This document shows, in pieces, positions 34,399-42,864 of a DNA stretch of 63,518 nucleotides; positions within the stretch are counted from its first letter, which is position 1, and each line of letters starts with the position of its first letter. Where the stretch lies: the NCBI GenBank assembly GCA_038532435.1, contig JBCBAP010000017.1, positions 1 through 63,518 of the forward strand. Reading direction: 5' to 3'. Both the position numbers and the translations under genes were made by a program. Under the pieces are notes generated by a model. That model searched no databases, was not told the origin of the DNA, and was given only the letters and a program-made list of their open reading frames with translations. The DNA is from JBCBAP01 sp038532435 (GTDB lineage: Bacteria > Pseudomonadota > Alphaproteobacteria > Rhodobacterales > Rhodobacteraceae).

Positions 34399-34736
34399 CG
34401 ACCGATCTCCGTCAGGGGCGCGCCAGCCTCGACCAACGCAGCGAAGCCATGTCGCACAAAACATGCGTCACATTTGTGAACGAGGGCGAGAGCCGTGGCA
34501 AACTGGCTCAACTCGTGCCCGTGGGCGCAGTAAAAGGTGAGTTGTGCGCTCTCCGACAGGATCGGATGAGAATGGTCGAGCGTCAGGGGGTCGATCCAAA
34601 GCGATCCGGCAACGTCCGTGCCGGCATCGCGGCGCACAACACGCCTTCGCACGTCGATCAGGCGACCGGGGCGGGCGAGTGCCTCTTGCGCGGACAGGGA
34701 GGGGAGGAGAAACTCGGGCATGACATAGGGCTCCAC
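34395..34736 (-). CDS. rhodanese-like domain protein
   Basis: A 113-residue single rhodanese domain: RLIDVRRRVVRRDAG, an active-site cysteine in FYCAHGHELS, and the C-terminal VRHGFAALVEAGAPL. Rhodaneses transfer sulfane sulfur. The pairing with ChrA by a 4-base overlap suggests a role in chromate or sulfur-oxyanion handling. A second ATG five codons in (34721) is possible. Confidence 0.83.
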   Translation of the reverse strand: MEPYVMPEFLLPSLSAQEALARPGRLIDVRRRVVRRDAGTDVAGSLWIDPLTLDHSHPILSESAQLTFYCAHGHELSQFATALALVHKCDACFVRHGFAALVEAGAPLTEIGR

Positions 34737-34854
34737 GTATCGTGGCGCGATCGTTGGGCGTCATGCCGGGGTCCGGGGGATCGCAAGGCCCCGCCGCACC
34801 ACGCTAGCGCTGGCGGTTCGGGGCCGCAATCGGGAAATCGGAAAGGCTATCGGC

Positions 34855-35481
34855 TTGGCTCAGATCGATCATCTGGTGTTCGGCGCTGCGACGCTGGCAG
34901 AGGGGGAGGCGTGGATGACGGAGCGTCTCGGCTGTCCGCCCGCGGTCCACGGGCGGCATGCCCTGATGAGCACTCACAACGCGCTCTGGCGGCTCGATGG
35001 CTGCTACCTCGAAGTGATCACCGTTGATCCGGATGCGCCCGATCCTGGGAGGAAGCGCTGGTACGGGCTCGACGATCCGCATGTGCGGGAGCGGCTTGTC
35101 CGAGGCCCTGCGCTTTTGACCTGGGTGGTGTCCGTCGACTGGATCGATCCGTCGACGGAGGCCGATCATGGCCCGGCGATCCGGGTCACGCGGGACGCGC
35201 TGAGCTGGCAGCTCACGGTACCCGAGGATGGCAAACTGCGAGCGGGAGGGGCGCTTCCCACCCTGATCGCGTGGGACCCGGACAGCCGGTCCCCCGCCAC
35301 GACGCTTCCCGAGAGTGGGCTGCGGCTGGACCGTCTGGTCCTGGGGAGCGGTGAGGCGAGTGTCGCGAAGTGTGTCGCCCGATACGGCCTGCAGGATCGG
35401 GTGGAGATAGACCCGGAGGCCACCCACGCTCTCTCGGCCCACATCACGCAACGCGACGGGGACAAAGCGACGCTCGTCTGA
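34855..35481 (+). CDS. VOC-superfamily glyoxalase-like protein
   Basis: A 208-residue glyoxalase-like (PF13468 type) protein starting IDHLVFGAATLAEGEAWM, with HALMSTHNALWRLDGCYLEVI and VSVDWIDPS. A metal-binding His and Glu are in the expected places (IDHLV and YLEVI). The TTG start is preceded by AAAGG. The substrate is unknown. It is convergent with yggT. Confidence 0.82.
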   Translation: MAQIDHLVFGAATLAEGEAWMTERLGCPPAVHGRHALMSTHNALWRLDGCYLEVITVDPDAPDPGRKRWYGLDDPHVRERLVRGPALLTWVVSVDWIDPSTEADHGPAIRVTRDALSWQLTVPEDGKLRAGGALPTLIAWDPDSRSPATTLPESGLRLDRLVLGSGEASVAKCVARYGLQDRVEIDPEATHALSAHITQRDGDKATLV

Positions 35482-35493
35482 CGGACGGCGTCG

Positions 35494-35769
35494 CTAGAAG
35501 TTGTTCACAATAATGATGCGCAGCGCATAAAGGCCGAAGATGAACACCATCGGCGCCAGATCCAGCCCGCCCATGTTCGGCAGGGCGTTTCTGATCGGCC
35601 CGTAGACCGGTTCGAGCAAGCGGTTCAGACCCGACCAGACCTGGTAGACGAACGGCTGGTGCAGGTTGAGCACGTTGAAATTGATCAGCCAGCTCATGAT
35701 CACGTGAATGATGACGATGTAGAACGCGATATTGATCGCCATCAATACGATCAGCAGCAGTGACTCCAT
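35494..35769 (-). CDS. YggT family membrane protein
   Basis: A 91-residue protein with two hydrophobic segments and the family core VIMSWLINFNVLNLHQPFVY, RLLEPVYGPIRNALP and LDLAPMVFIFGLYALR. YggT proteins are linked to cell division and envelope or osmotic functions; the exact role is unclear. It is monocistronic. Confidence 0.92.
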   Translation of the reverse strand: MESLLLIVLMAINIAFYIVIIHVIMSWLINFNVLNLHQPFVYQVWSGLNRLLEPVYGPIRNALPNMGGLDLAPMVFIFGLYALRIIIVNNF

Positions 35770-35827
35770 GGGCGGATGATCCTTCCTTTTCGGCGCAGTC
35801 TTTAAGACCTGCTCGAAGACGTAAGTT

Positions 35828-35940
35828 GTCTCACCGATGCTGGCAACCCTTCCCGGGCTGGTCCGACTGTCAAAGGGTTGGTGAGACGGAAGGATCAGAC
35901 ACCAGCAGCGCGCTGTCGGTCGCGACAGGCGCCTGTCTGA
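35828..35940. ncRNA. candidate structured RNA: two consecutive long hairpins
   Basis: Hairpin 1: AAGGGTTGGTGAGAC (35873-35887) pairs with GTCTCACC (35828-35835) and CAACCCTT (35844-35851), leaving an 8-9-base bulge. Hairpin 2: TCAGACA (35895-35901) pairs with TGTCTGA (35934-35940) and encloses an inner CTGTC/GACAG helix (35913-35928). They lie in the 319-base gap (35770-36088) between yggT and the thioesterase gene, where I find no coding frame. No known RNA family is recognised and strand is undetermined. Confidence 0.4.
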
Positions 35941-36088
35941 CCGCGTTTAGCACCCCACAGCCATAGCCTAGTGTACAATTTCTGAAGTGCGCCCGCGCCA
36001 TCGCACCCGCGCGGACGCGAGGTCAACCGTGACCCAGCCCCTGCCGGGCGCTACCTCGCCTCTAGGTCAATCGCGGAGGTGTCGCGCA

Positions 36089-36619
36089 GTGTATCCCTTC
36101 ATCCGACTGGCGCTCGGTCAGGTGAGAGCCTGGCGGCAGGGGCCGCTTCCCCCGGACGCGGTCCATGTTTCCCGTCACACATGCCTGCCGTGGGACCTCG
36201 ACATGTTCATGGAGATGAACAACGGAAGAGTGCTCAGCTTCTTCGATCTTGGCCGGTTCGAACTTGCGCAACGGGGCGGCCTGATCCGCGCCCTGGTCAA
36301 GAACCGGTGGACGCTCGCGGTCGCGGGCAGCACCGTGCGGTACCGGCGCCGTATCCTAGCGTTTCGCCGGTACGAGATGCGGTCGGCGGCCATCGGGCGG
36401 GACAATCGGTTCATCTACATCCAGCAAAGCGTCTGGCGTGACGAGCAGTGCCACGCGTCGATCGTGATGCGGACCGCTGCGCTCGAACGCGGAAAGGCGG
36501 TCGATACGGACAGGATCGTGACGGCCCTTGGCCTGCCCGGCTGGAACCCGCCCTTGACTGAATGGATCGATGCCTGGCGCGCGTCCGAGGATCTGAGGAT
36601 CTGGCCGCCGGAGATCTGA
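36089..36619 (+). CDS. hotdog-fold acyl-CoA thioesterase family protein
   Basis: A 176-residue 4HBT/Them6-like hotdog protein: DAVHVSRHTCLPWDLDMFME, MNNGRVLSFFDLGRFE, VAGSTVRYRRRILAFRRYEM and FIYIQQSVWRDEQCHASI. The hotdog-helix Asn-Asn-Gly resembles proteins that hydrolyse acyl-CoA, but the substrate is unknown. The GTG at 36089 follows GGAGGTG; a longer upstream frame is arginine-rich and unlikely. Confidence 0.82.
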   Translation: MYPFIRLALGQVRAWRQGPLPPDAVHVSRHTCLPWDLDMFMEMNNGRVLSFFDLGRFELAQRGGLIRALVKNRWTLAVAGSTVRYRRRILAFRRYEMRSAAIGRDNRFIYIQQSVWRDEQCHASIVMRTAALERGKAVDTDRIVTALGLPGWNPPLTEWIDAWRASEDLRIWPPEI

Positions 36620-36697
36620 CGCCACTTTCATTGCGCCTTGTCACCCGGTGCATCCCGGGGCAGGGTTCGGCCAAACGATCAGCGATGAGGCGGGCAC

Positions 36698-38041
36698 ATG
36701 ACGGCGAGATCCGAGGCCAAGGGCATCTGGGGCTGGATGCTGTTTGACTGGGCCAGCCAGCCGTTTCACACGGTCCTGCTCACCTTCGTTTTCGGCCCCT
36801 ACTTCGCGACCCGGGTCGCAGCGGACCCGGTCGCAGGGCAGGCGGCGTGGGGCTGGATGCTTGGTGCGGCGGGGATCGGCATCGCCTTTCTTGCACCGGT
36901 CATGGGCGCGCTCGCGGACAGCTACGGCGCACGGAAGCCGTGGATTGCCGCGTTTTCAGTGGTCTACATCGTCGGGGCGACCGGACTCTGGGTCGCGGCG
37001 CCGGGGCTCGAGGATGTGACGATGGTTCTCATTTTCTTTGCCCTTGCGCTCATCGGTGCCGAGTTCGCGACTGTGTTTACGAACGCGATGCTGCCGGAGA
37101 TCACCACCCGGGATGATGTGGGCCGGGTTTCCGGCTCCGGCTGGGCGATGGGGTACTGGGGCGGGCTCGCGAGCCTTGTGATCGTGCTGGGCCTGATGGT
37201 CGGCAATGTGGAGAGCGGACGGACCCTCTTCGGGCTGGTGCCGATCCTGGGGCTCGATCCGGTGGTTGGCGCGGGGGAACGGGCGGCGGGACCCTTCTCT
37301 GCGCTCTGGTACGTCGTCTTCGTCCTGCCCCTGTTTATCTGGACCCGTGATCTTCCTTTCCGAAAGGTGGGGGCGGGCGTCGGCCCCGCGCTTAAGGAGC
37401 TTGGGGCAACGATCCGGGGTCTTGGCGCGCGGCGCAGTTTTGCGAGCTATCTGGGCTCCTCCATGCTTTACCGCGACGCGCTCAATGGCCTCTACGCGTT
37501 CGGCGGGATCTATGCTGGCGGTGTGCTGGGCTGGACGATCATAGAGATCGGGATATTCGGCCTCTTCACGGTCGTAACGGGGGCCATCGGGGCCTGGTTC
37601 GGTGGGCGCTGCGACAGGCGCTTCGGGCCGAAACCGGTGATCACCCTCTGCATCGTCGCGCTGACCATCGTGTGCATCGTCGTGGTGCTGACCACGCCGA
37701 CGAGCGTTCTGGGCATGCCGATCGCCGAAGGGTCGGGCCTCCCGACACTCGTGTTCTACATCTGCGGTTCCGTGATCGGCGCGTGCGGTGGGGCGCTGCA
37801 GGCCGCATCCCGCACCTTGCTCGTGCGCCAGTCGCCTGCGGACCAGATGGGTCAGTCCTTTGGTCTCTATGCGCTGGCGGGCAAGGCGACCGCCTTCATC
37901 GCGCCGCTCAGCATCGCCTGGGTGACCATGGAGACCGGGTCGCAACAGATCGGGGTCACACCGCTCGTCTTTCTGTTCTTGGCGGGGCTGGTGGTGCTAT
38001 ACTGGGTCGACCCGGATGGAGAACCCGATGCGTCCCAATAG
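36698..38041 (+). CDS. MFS transporter, UMF1 family
   Basis: A 447-residue membrane protein with about twelve helices. It starts GIWGWMLFDWASQPFHTVLL and has the UMF1/Atg22-like APVMGALADSYGARKPWIA loop and GRVSGSGWAMGYWGGLASL. UMF1 proteins resemble yeast vacuolar amino acid exporters; the bacterial substrate is unknown. It overlaps the next gene frame slightly. Confidence 0.9.
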   Translation: MTARSEAKGIWGWMLFDWASQPFHTVLLTFVFGPYFATRVAADPVAGQAAWGWMLGAAGIGIAFLAPVMGALADSYGARKPWIAAFSVVYIVGATGLWVAAPGLEDVTMVLIFFALALIGAEFATVFTNAMLPEITTRDDVGRVSGSGWAMGYWGGLASLVIVLGLMVGNVESGRTLFGLVPILGLDPVVGAGERAAGPFSALWYVVFVLPLFIWTRDLPFRKVGAGVGPALKELGATIRGLGARRSFASYLGSSMLYRDALNGLYAFGGIYAGGVLGWTIIEIGIFGLFTVVTGAIGAWFGGRCDRRFGPKPVITLCIVALTIVCIVVVLTTPTSVLGMPIAEGSGLPTLVFYICGSVIGACGGALQAASRTLLVRQSPADQMGQSFGLYALAGKATAFIAPLSIAWVTMETGSQQIGVTPLVFLFLAGLVVLYWVDPDGEPDASQ

Positions 38042-38897
38042 CCTTCTGTTCCTCTGTGCCCTCCTCGTCGGCGGGGTGAGCTCCGTTGCCGCGCAGACGC
38101 CCGCCAAGCAGTTGTTCGGCGCTATACCGGTGGCGAGCGACCAGCGCGCCGAACCCTTCGGATCCTACGCGCGGGGCTGCGTTGCCGGTGCCGTGCAACT
38201 GCCGGAAACCGGCCCGCGCTGGCAGGCGATGCGGCTGAGCCGCAACCGCAACTGGGGCCATCCCGACGCAATCAGCTTTATCGAGCGCCTGAGCCGCACC
38301 GCCGTAGATGCGGGCTGGGCGGGTCTGTACATCGGAGACATCAGCCAGCCCCGTGGTGGACCGATGCTGACCGGGCACCGATCCCACCAGATGGGGCTCG
38401 ACATCGACATCTGGATGAAACCTGCCCTGCGCATCGATCTGTCCCGGCAGGCGCGGGAGGAGCTTTCCTCGATCTCCGTGCGCAGCGAGGACCGGCGGGA
38501 TATCAATGCCAACTGGACCGAGGCGCATTTCGAGATCATGAAGGCTGCAGCCTCCGATCCCGCGGTCGCCCGGATCTTCGTCACCGCACCGGTGAAGCAG
38601 CACATGTGCCGCGTCGCGGGGCAGGACCGGTCCTGGCTGCGCAAGATCCGTCCCTGGTGGGGGCACCACTACCACTTTCATGTCCGGCTCAATTGTCCTG
38701 CGGACTCACCGGGGTGTGTCGAGCAGGCCCCGATCCCCGCGGGTGACGGGTGCGACGGCACCCTTGCCTGGTGGACGTCGGAGGAGGCGCTGAACCCGCC
38801 ACCGCCGAAGCCCGGAGACCCGCCCCCCCAGCCGCGACGAGAACTGACGATGGCAAGCCTGCCGTCCGCCTGCCAGTCCGTGCTCACCAGCCAATGA
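38028..38897 (+). CDS. mepA: penicillin-insensitive murein endopeptidase MepA
   Basis: A 289-residue periplasmic LAS metallopeptidase that cuts D-Ala-mDAP crosslinks in peptidoglycan. The signal peptide ends near VAAQ. Zinc-site motifs are GGPMLTGHRSHQMGLDIDIW and WWGHHYHFHVRLNCP. The C-terminus is proline-rich (NPPPPKPGDPPPQP). GGAG precedes the ATG at 38028; an ATG at 38016 is possible. The stop overlaps the next ATG (ATGA). Confidence 0.93.
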   Translation: MRPNSLLFLCALLVGGVSSVAAQTPAKQLFGAIPVASDQRAEPFGSYARGCVAGAVQLPETGPRWQAMRLSRNRNWGHPDAISFIERLSRTAVDAGWAGLYIGDISQPRGGPMLTGHRSHQMGLDIDIWMKPALRIDLSRQAREELSSISVRSEDRRDINANWTEAHFEIMKAAASDPAVARIFVTAPVKQHMCRVAGQDRSWLRKIRPWWGHHYHFHVRLNCPADSPGCVEQAPIPAGDGCDGTLAWWTSEEALNPPPPKPGDPPPQPRRELTMASLPSACQSVLTSQ

Positions 38898-39784
38898 TCC
38901 GGGCGCTCTCGGTCGCCTTCCTGATCCTCGCCGCCCCGCCGCTCGCTGCCGATACGCTCCGGGAACTGTCCCGGACGATCTGGGCGGGGGAAGATGAACG
39001 GCTCGGCGGCCTTTCGGGAATGTTGCTGAGTGAGGACGGCACGGAGATCATCGCGGTCAGCGACCGGGGCGTCCTGTTCGAGGGGCGGCTCGAGCGTTCC
39101 GGCGACGAGGCACGGCTTGTGCGGGTCACCACCGTGCAGGCAGCAGCGCTGCAAACCCCCCGGGGCACTCCGCTCGGCCGGTTCGCGATCGATGGTGAGG
39201 GGATGACACGAGCGCCCGATGGCGGCTTTTACATCACGTTCGAGGCGGAACACCGGCTTCGCTACTATCCGGGGTTCGGACAGCGCGCCCGGCCCCGCCC
39301 GGCCCATCAGGATTTCGCGCGGCTGCAGAACAATTCCGGTCTCGAAGCATTGGCGAGCGACGCGGACGGCATCGTCTATGCGATCCCCGAACGGTCCGGC
39401 GCGCTCGACCGTCCCTTCCCGGTCTACCGGTTCGACGGGACCCGGTGGGACGTTCCCTTCACCGTGCCGCGGCGTCCGCCCTTCCTGCCGGTCGGCGCGG
39501 ATATCGGACCGGACGGGCGGCTCTACCTGCTCGAACGTGACTTTCAGATGCTGGGCGGCTTTGCCACGCGCCTCCGTCGGTTCGAGATCGGCTCGGACGA
39601 GCTTTTTGGCGAGGCTACGCTGCTGGAGACCCGGTTCGGAACGCTCGACAACATGGAAAGCCTCTCCATCTGGCGCGGCCCGGACGGACGGCTTCGCGTC
39701 CTGATGCTGGCCGACGACAACTTCAACCTTTTCCAACGCAACCTGCTGGTGGAATTCGTCATCGAGGACGACTTGTCCAACTGA
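38894..39784 (+). CDS. exported esterase-like activity of phytase family protein
   Basis: A 296-residue PF13449-type beta-propeller with a signal peptide (ALSVAFLILAAPPLAADT). Blade motifs include GGLSGMLLSEDGTEIIAVSD, GEGMTRAPDGGFYITFE and NSGLEALASDADGIVYAIPE. Some relatives hydrolyse phosphate esters; the real substrate is uncertain. Coupled to mepA by a 4-base overlap. Confidence 0.85.
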   Translation: MIRALSVAFLILAAPPLAADTLRELSRTIWAGEDERLGGLSGMLLSEDGTEIIAVSDRGVLFEGRLERSGDEARLVRVTTVQAAALQTPRGTPLGRFAIDGEGMTRAPDGGFYITFEAEHRLRYYPGFGQRARPRPAHQDFARLQNNSGLEALASDADGIVYAIPERSGALDRPFPVYRFDGTRWDVPFTVPRRPPFLPVGADIGPDGRLYLLERDFQMLGGFATRLRRFEIGSDELFGEATLLETRFGTLDNMESLSIWRGPDGRLRVLMLADDNFNLFQRNLLVEFVIEDDLSN

Positions 39785-39813
39785 TTGCGTGCCCCTCCGA
39801 TCCCCTCTATGAG
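39785..39813 (+). promoter_or_regulatory. candidate dapD promoter
   Basis: TTGCGT (39785-39790) and TATGAG (39808-39813) are separated by 17 bases, placing a start site about 25 bases before the dapD ATG. It overlaps the stop region of the preceding gene. Confidence 0.4.
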
Positions 39814-39843
39814 AGCCGAAACCCTGCCGTCGGAGGATCGCCC

Positions 39844-40668
39844 ATGTCGAACGCCACCTTAGAGACCGCCATCGAAGCCGCCTGGGAGGCGCGCGAAACC
39901 CTCTCCGCTGCCACCCAAGGCGAAGTGCGGGAGGCCGTGGACGATACCCTCAACGCGCTCGACAGCGGATCCCTGCGGGTGGCCGAACCGCGGGACGGCG
40001 GCTGGCACGTCAACCAGTGGGCGAAGAAGGCCGTCCTGCTGAGCTTCCGCCTCAACGACATGGAGGTCGTGGAGGGCGGACCGGGGGGCGCCACATGGTG
40101 GGACAAGGTGCCCTCGAAGTTCGCAGGCTGGGGCGAAAACCAGTGGCGCGCCGCAGGCTTTCGCGCGGTGCCGAACTGTACCGTCCGCCGCTCTGCCTAC
40201 ATCGCCCCAGGCGTGGTTCTGATGCCCTCTTTCGTCAATCTCGGCGCCTACGTGGATGAGGGCTCCATGGTCGATGGCTGGGCCACGGTCGGGTCCTGCG
40301 CGCAGATCGGCAAGAACGTGCACCTGTCGGGCGGCGTGGGCATCGGCGGGGTGCTTGAGCCCATGCAGGCGAACCCGACGATCATTGAGGATAATTGTTT
40401 CATCGGCGCACGCTCCGAGGTCGTGGAGGGCGTGATCGTCCGGGAGGGCTCCGTCCTCGGCATGGGTGTCTACATCGGCCAGTCGACAAAGATCATCGAT
40501 CGGGAGAGCGGCGAGGTCATGTATGGCGAGGTGCCGCCCTATTCCGTCGTGGTTGCCGGCTCCGCCCCGTCGAAGGGCGGCATCAATCTCTATTGCGCCG
40601 TCATCGTGAAACGGGTTGACGAGCGCACCCGGTCCAAGACCTCCATCAACGACCTTTTGCGGGACTGA
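39844..40668 (+). CDS. dapD: tetrahydrodipicolinate N-succinyltransferase
   Basis: A 274-residue left-handed beta-helix acyltransferase of the succinylase branch of lysine and mDAP synthesis. Hexapeptide coils are visible: APGVVLMPSFVNLGAYVDEG, MVDGWATVGSCAQIGKNVHL, GVGIGGVLEP, IEDNCFIGARSEVVEGV. GGAGGA precedes the ATG. The length is typical. Confidence 0.97.
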   Translation: MSNATLETAIEAAWEARETLSAATQGEVREAVDDTLNALDSGSLRVAEPRDGGWHVNQWAKKAVLLSFRLNDMEVVEGGPGGATWWDKVPSKFAGWGENQWRAAGFRAVPNCTVRRSAYIAPGVVLMPSFVNLGAYVDEGSMVDGWATVGSCAQIGKNVHLSGGVGIGGVLEPMQANPTIIEDNCFIGARSEVVEGVIVREGSVLGMGVYIGQSTKIIDRESGEVMYGEVPPYSVVVAGSAPSKGGINLYCAVIVKRVDERTRSKTSINDLLRD

Positions 40669-40718
40669 GGTTAGGGGCTCCAGCGGGGATACATGTCCAT
40701 GGCAAGGAGCGGGCGCAG

Positions 40719-41045
40719 ATGACCGGGAAACGGGAACACGACGTCTACACCCTCATGGTCGAGGTGGGGCGGAGCGAGGATGACGACCTGCCCGACGGGG
40801 CGACCGGTGGGGGCATTCTGCTCTACTCCTCCGGCGTTGACGAGGCGGAGGCGGTGCGCGAGGCGGTGGCGCTCCTCAAGCAGGCGGGTCTCGCGCCCCT
40901 TGAAGTCACCGGCTACGGCACCCTTGCGGACCGGTTGGCCGAGGGGGAGGATATCGGGCAGGAGGAACGCGACCTCATGGCCCGGGCACTTGCGGAAAAC
41001 GCTGTTGTGGTCGCCCAGCTCACACCGATCTTCTCAAACGACTGA
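40719..41045 (+). CDS. unrecognised 108-residue protein downstream of dapD
   Basis: An acidic alpha/beta protein: VYTLMVEVGRSEDDDLPDGA, GGILLYSSGVDEAEAVREAV, ALLKQAGLAPLEVTGYGTLA, ENAVVVAQLTPIF. GC-rich third positions and conserved-looking secondary structure support a real gene. I do not recognise the family. Probably follows dapD in its transcript. Confidence 0.72.
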   Translation: MTGKREHDVYTLMVEVGRSEDDDLPDGATGGGILLYSSGVDEAEAVREAVALLKQAGLAPLEVTGYGTLADRLAEGEDIGQEERDLMARALAENAVVVAQLTPIFSND

Positions 41046-41067
41046 GGGCGCACGCGTCCGGTATTCC

Positions 41068-41100
41068 GCCTCCGGCGGGGATATTTGGGGCCAGAAGAAG
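41068..41100 (+). repeat. single copy of the dispersed 33-nt repeat
   Basis: GCCTCCGGCGGGGATA, a 7-base spacer TTTGGGG and CCAGAAGAAG reproduce the arm seen twice at 23418-23496, with equal length and only spacer changes. The preceding CC lets it form a small CCGCC-TCC-GGCGG hairpin. It lies between the 108-residue gene and the aldo-keto reductase. Confidence 0.85.
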
Positions 41101-41211
41101 CCGGGAGGCCGGTTGTCCGGAAGAGAGAGGGGGCGGCCCTTTGGACAAAGCGGGTTGACCCGGTGGGCGCGGCTCTGCAACGTCGGGCCGACCCCAGCAA
41201 GGATATTTCCC

Positions 41212-42243
41212 ATGAAGTACAATACCCTCGGCCGTACCGACATCTCTGTGAGTGAAATCTGCCTCGGGTCGATGACCTGGGGCGGGCAGAACGATGAGGC
41301 GGAGGGTCATGCGCAGATGGATTATGCCTTCGATCATGGGGTCAATTTCATCGATACTGCGGAGCTCTATCCCTTCCCGCCGGAGGTGGCCAAGCACGGG
41401 TTGACGGAGACCTACACGGGTACCTGGCTTGCGAAACGGGGAAAGCGGGACGATGTGATCCTTGCGACCAAAGTGGCGGGAACCGGGGCGGCGGTGCCGG
41501 ATCCGGAGCCGATCACGGGCGCGAAGATCCACAGCTCCCTCGACGGCAGCCTCACGCGGTTGCAGACGGACTATGTGGATCTCTATCAGCTCCATTGGCC
41601 GAACCGGGGACACTACCATTTCCGCCGGGCCTGGACCTATGCGCCGCACCAACAGGCGCCCCAGCTCGACAATTTCGCCGATGTGCTGGAGGCGCTCGAC
41701 AAGGAGGCCAAGGCGGGCCGGATCCGCGCCTGGGGTCTGTCGAACGAGACCGCCTGGGGCACCATGCAGTTTCTGCGCATCGCCGAGGAGGAGGGACTGC
41801 CCCGATGTGCTACGATGCAGAACGAGTATTCGCTGCTCTACCGCCAGTATGATCTGGATATGGCAGAGTTGAGCCATCATGAAGACGTGTCGATGATCTG
41901 CTACTCGCCTCTCGCGGCGGGCATGCTCAGCGGGAAGTACCGCGGCGGGGTGATCCCCGAAGGCTCCCGCATGACAATCTCCCCGGAGCTTGGCGGGCGC
42001 AAGACCGATCGTGCGGCGGAGGCGGTCGAGGCCTATGCGCAGATTGCCGCAAAGCATGGGCTGGCGCTCGACCACATGGCGCTCGCGTTTGCGCTCACGC
42101 CGCCCTTCATGGACTCCATCATCATCGGCGCCACCACGCTGGAGCAGTTGGAGCGCAACATTGCGGCGACGGACGTGACGCTCGGTGATGAGGTGGTGGC
42201 GGAGATCAATGCGGTGAACCAGAGCATTCCCTGGCCCTATTGA
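41212..42243 (+). CDS. aldo/keto reductase
   Basis: A 343-residue NADP-dependent (beta/alpha)8 reductase of the Tas-like group. It has GVNFIDTAELYPFPPEV with the catalytic Asp and Tyr, VILATKVAG with the lysine, and YVDLYQLHWPNR with the histidine. The cofactor end is PFMDSIIIGATTLEQLERN. AAGGA precedes the ATG. The substrate is unknown; monocistronic. Confidence 0.93.
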   Translation: MKYNTLGRTDISVSEICLGSMTWGGQNDEAEGHAQMDYAFDHGVNFIDTAELYPFPPEVAKHGLTETYTGTWLAKRGKRDDVILATKVAGTGAAVPDPEPITGAKIHSSLDGSLTRLQTDYVDLYQLHWPNRGHYHFRRAWTYAPHQQAPQLDNFADVLEALDKEAKAGRIRAWGLSNETAWGTMQFLRIAEEEGLPRCATMQNEYSLLYRQYDLDMAELSHHEDVSMICYSPLAAGMLSGKYRGGVIPEGSRMTISPELGGRKTDRAAEAVEAYAQIAAKHGLALDHMALAFALTPPFMDSIIIGATTLEQLERNIAATDVTLGDEVVAEINAVNQSIPWPY

Positions 42244-42579
42244 GGGGGCTGCATGCCGATCCGACGGTCCTTGCCCACCTGAGTTGCACGTTCATTGTCG
42301 ATGGCGCCCGGTTGCTTGCGCTCCTCTTCGGTCGGAGCGGGGAGGGCCCGATGGAATGGCACGGTGGGCTGGACAAGGGCTTATGACTCTTTGCTGATTG
42401 GGAGTTGGAGCGGCATTGGTGCCCGATACTGAGTACCAAGGGTCTTGAGAGCGAATGTGGACTACGCGCCGCGGGCGGGCTCGTGGCAGTTTGGCGACGA
42501 AGGGAATGGTCCTCTCTCTTGTGACCCGCGGTCCCGGATCGCGAGCAGGTGCGCCCCGGATGTTGAGAAAGCCCCCGCG
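42244..42579. other. 336-base gene-free gap
   Basis: Between the aldo-keto reductase and the convergent DUF1467 gene no frame has consistent codon use on either strand. I see no terminator with a T-run, tRNA or repeat. It may contain the remains of a lost gene. Confidence 0.5.
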
Positions 42580-42864
42580 CTAGCCCCTGTCCGACGGGGG
42601 CGTCATGCGGTCGAACCAGTCGATATCGTCGACGGTGATGAGTTCGAAGACGATGACCACGAAGATGATCGCCCAGATGCCCGTGGCCCAGACCGTCGTC
42701 CAGAAGAACTTCTTGCGCAGCATCGGGGCTGTGGGCGCGCTCGCGGGGGTTCCCGGCACCACATCACCGGCTTCCTCCTGGCTCTGCACGCCGATGGGAA
42801 GCACGACGAAGAGGGTCATGAACCAGCAAACGGCGTAGAGGACGATGGCGCCGGTGATGGTCAT
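42580..42864 (-). CDS. DUF1467 family membrane protein
   Basis: A 94-residue protein with two helices (GAIVLYAVCWFMTLFVVLP and WTTVWATGIWAIIFVVIVFE) around a short polar loop. DUF1467 is typical of alphaproteobacteria and usually stands next to the epimerase gene, as here with a 4-base overlap. Function unknown. Confidence 0.9.
   Translation of the reverse strand: MTITGAIVLYAVCWFMTLFVVLPIGVQSQEEAGDVVPGTPASAPTAPMLRKKFFWTTVWATGIWAIIFVVIVFELITVDDIDWFDRMTPPSDRG

Noticed and set aside
33109..34479. 456-codon plus-strand frame opposite chrA
   Set aside because: Composition is Arg/Gly/Asp/His-rich without hydrophobic order; chrA on the other strand has clear transmembrane helices and family motifs.
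35873..35905. Resemblance of the yggT gap to 4.5S/SRP RNA (GGAAGGA block)
   Set aside because: The conserved SRP core sequence around the GNRA loop is not present and the pairing pattern differs.
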